From Paenibacillus sinensis (GTDB taxonomy: Bacteria; Bacillota; Bacilli; Paenibacillales; Paenibacillaceae), in the NCBI RefSeq assembly GCF_019904155.1, contig NZ_JAHCMB010000159.1, positions 1 to 64,000 on the forward strand: 64,000 bases of DNA, in the 5' to 3' direction. The position numbers were made by a program, and so were the translations under genes. The notes beneath the pieces were generated by a model. The model did no database searches. It had not been told where the DNA came from and was given only the letters and a program-made list of their open reading frames with translations. Positions within the stretch are counted from its first letter, which is position 1, and every line of letters starts with the position of its first letter. Positions 63,985 to 64,000 of this stretch are shown here, piece after piece.

Positions 63985-64000
63985 GTAGGGGGGCTTGGAT

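Overview
The window is chromosomal DNA of a Gram-positive endospore former, most likely a Paenibacillus or close relative. The evidence is the moderately high GC, strong AGGAGG-type ribosome binding sites with many GTG/TTG starts, a B-type RNase P RNA, a glycyl T-box, and sporulation genes (yqfC, yqfD, ylaJ, a gerR/rsfA-type regulator, spoVD). Gene order matches Bacillus subtilis in long blocks that lie far apart in that species. I see no phage, transposon, CRISPR array, tRNA or rRNA, and no obvious novel multi-gene system. The content is largely core genome, and the unusual items are repeats, leaders, one odd start codon and a few inserted genes.

Left part (1-19,720): yqfC-yqfD-phoH-pgpH-ybeY-dgkA (tightly packed), cdd, a six-unit tandem repeat array, then era-yqzL-recO. 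A promoter and T-box leader precede glyQ-glyS. After a gap come yqxD, dnaG and sigA, a membrane protein gene, trmK and the Nif3 gene yqfO. The RNase P RNA gene with its own promoter and terminator closes this part. The block covers sporulation, c-di-AMP turnover, ribosome and rRNA maturation, tRNA charging and modification, and replication/transcription initiation.

Middle (19,770-40,300): a class I aminotransferase is divergent from a MocR-type regulator and shares a short intergenic region with a direct-repeat operator candidate. Next come a subtilisin-like protease, ypuI, small DUF genes, a transglycosylase, a cysteine desulfurase-thiI pair, a TerC-type membrane protein, a small LiaI-like membrane protein, typA, an LCP-family ligase and an FMN-binding oxidase-like protein. 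The ylaJ (minus)/ylaK (plus) pair follows. An orphan solute-binding protein then converges on a secreted coiled-coil protein that appears to start with CTG.

Right part (40,300-64,000): a gerR-like gene, panE and a DUF3397 gene, then a complete five-gene oligopeptide ABC transporter operon (SBP, two permeases, two ATPases) and bshC. A short-form S-adenosylhomocysteine hydrolase gene precedes the division/cell-wall cluster mraZ-rsmH-ftsL-pbpB-spoVD-murE-murF-mraY-murD. Three 10-bp-spaced MraZ boxes lie upstream of mraZ. The window ends just after murD, in what looks like the ribosome binding site of the next dcw gene.
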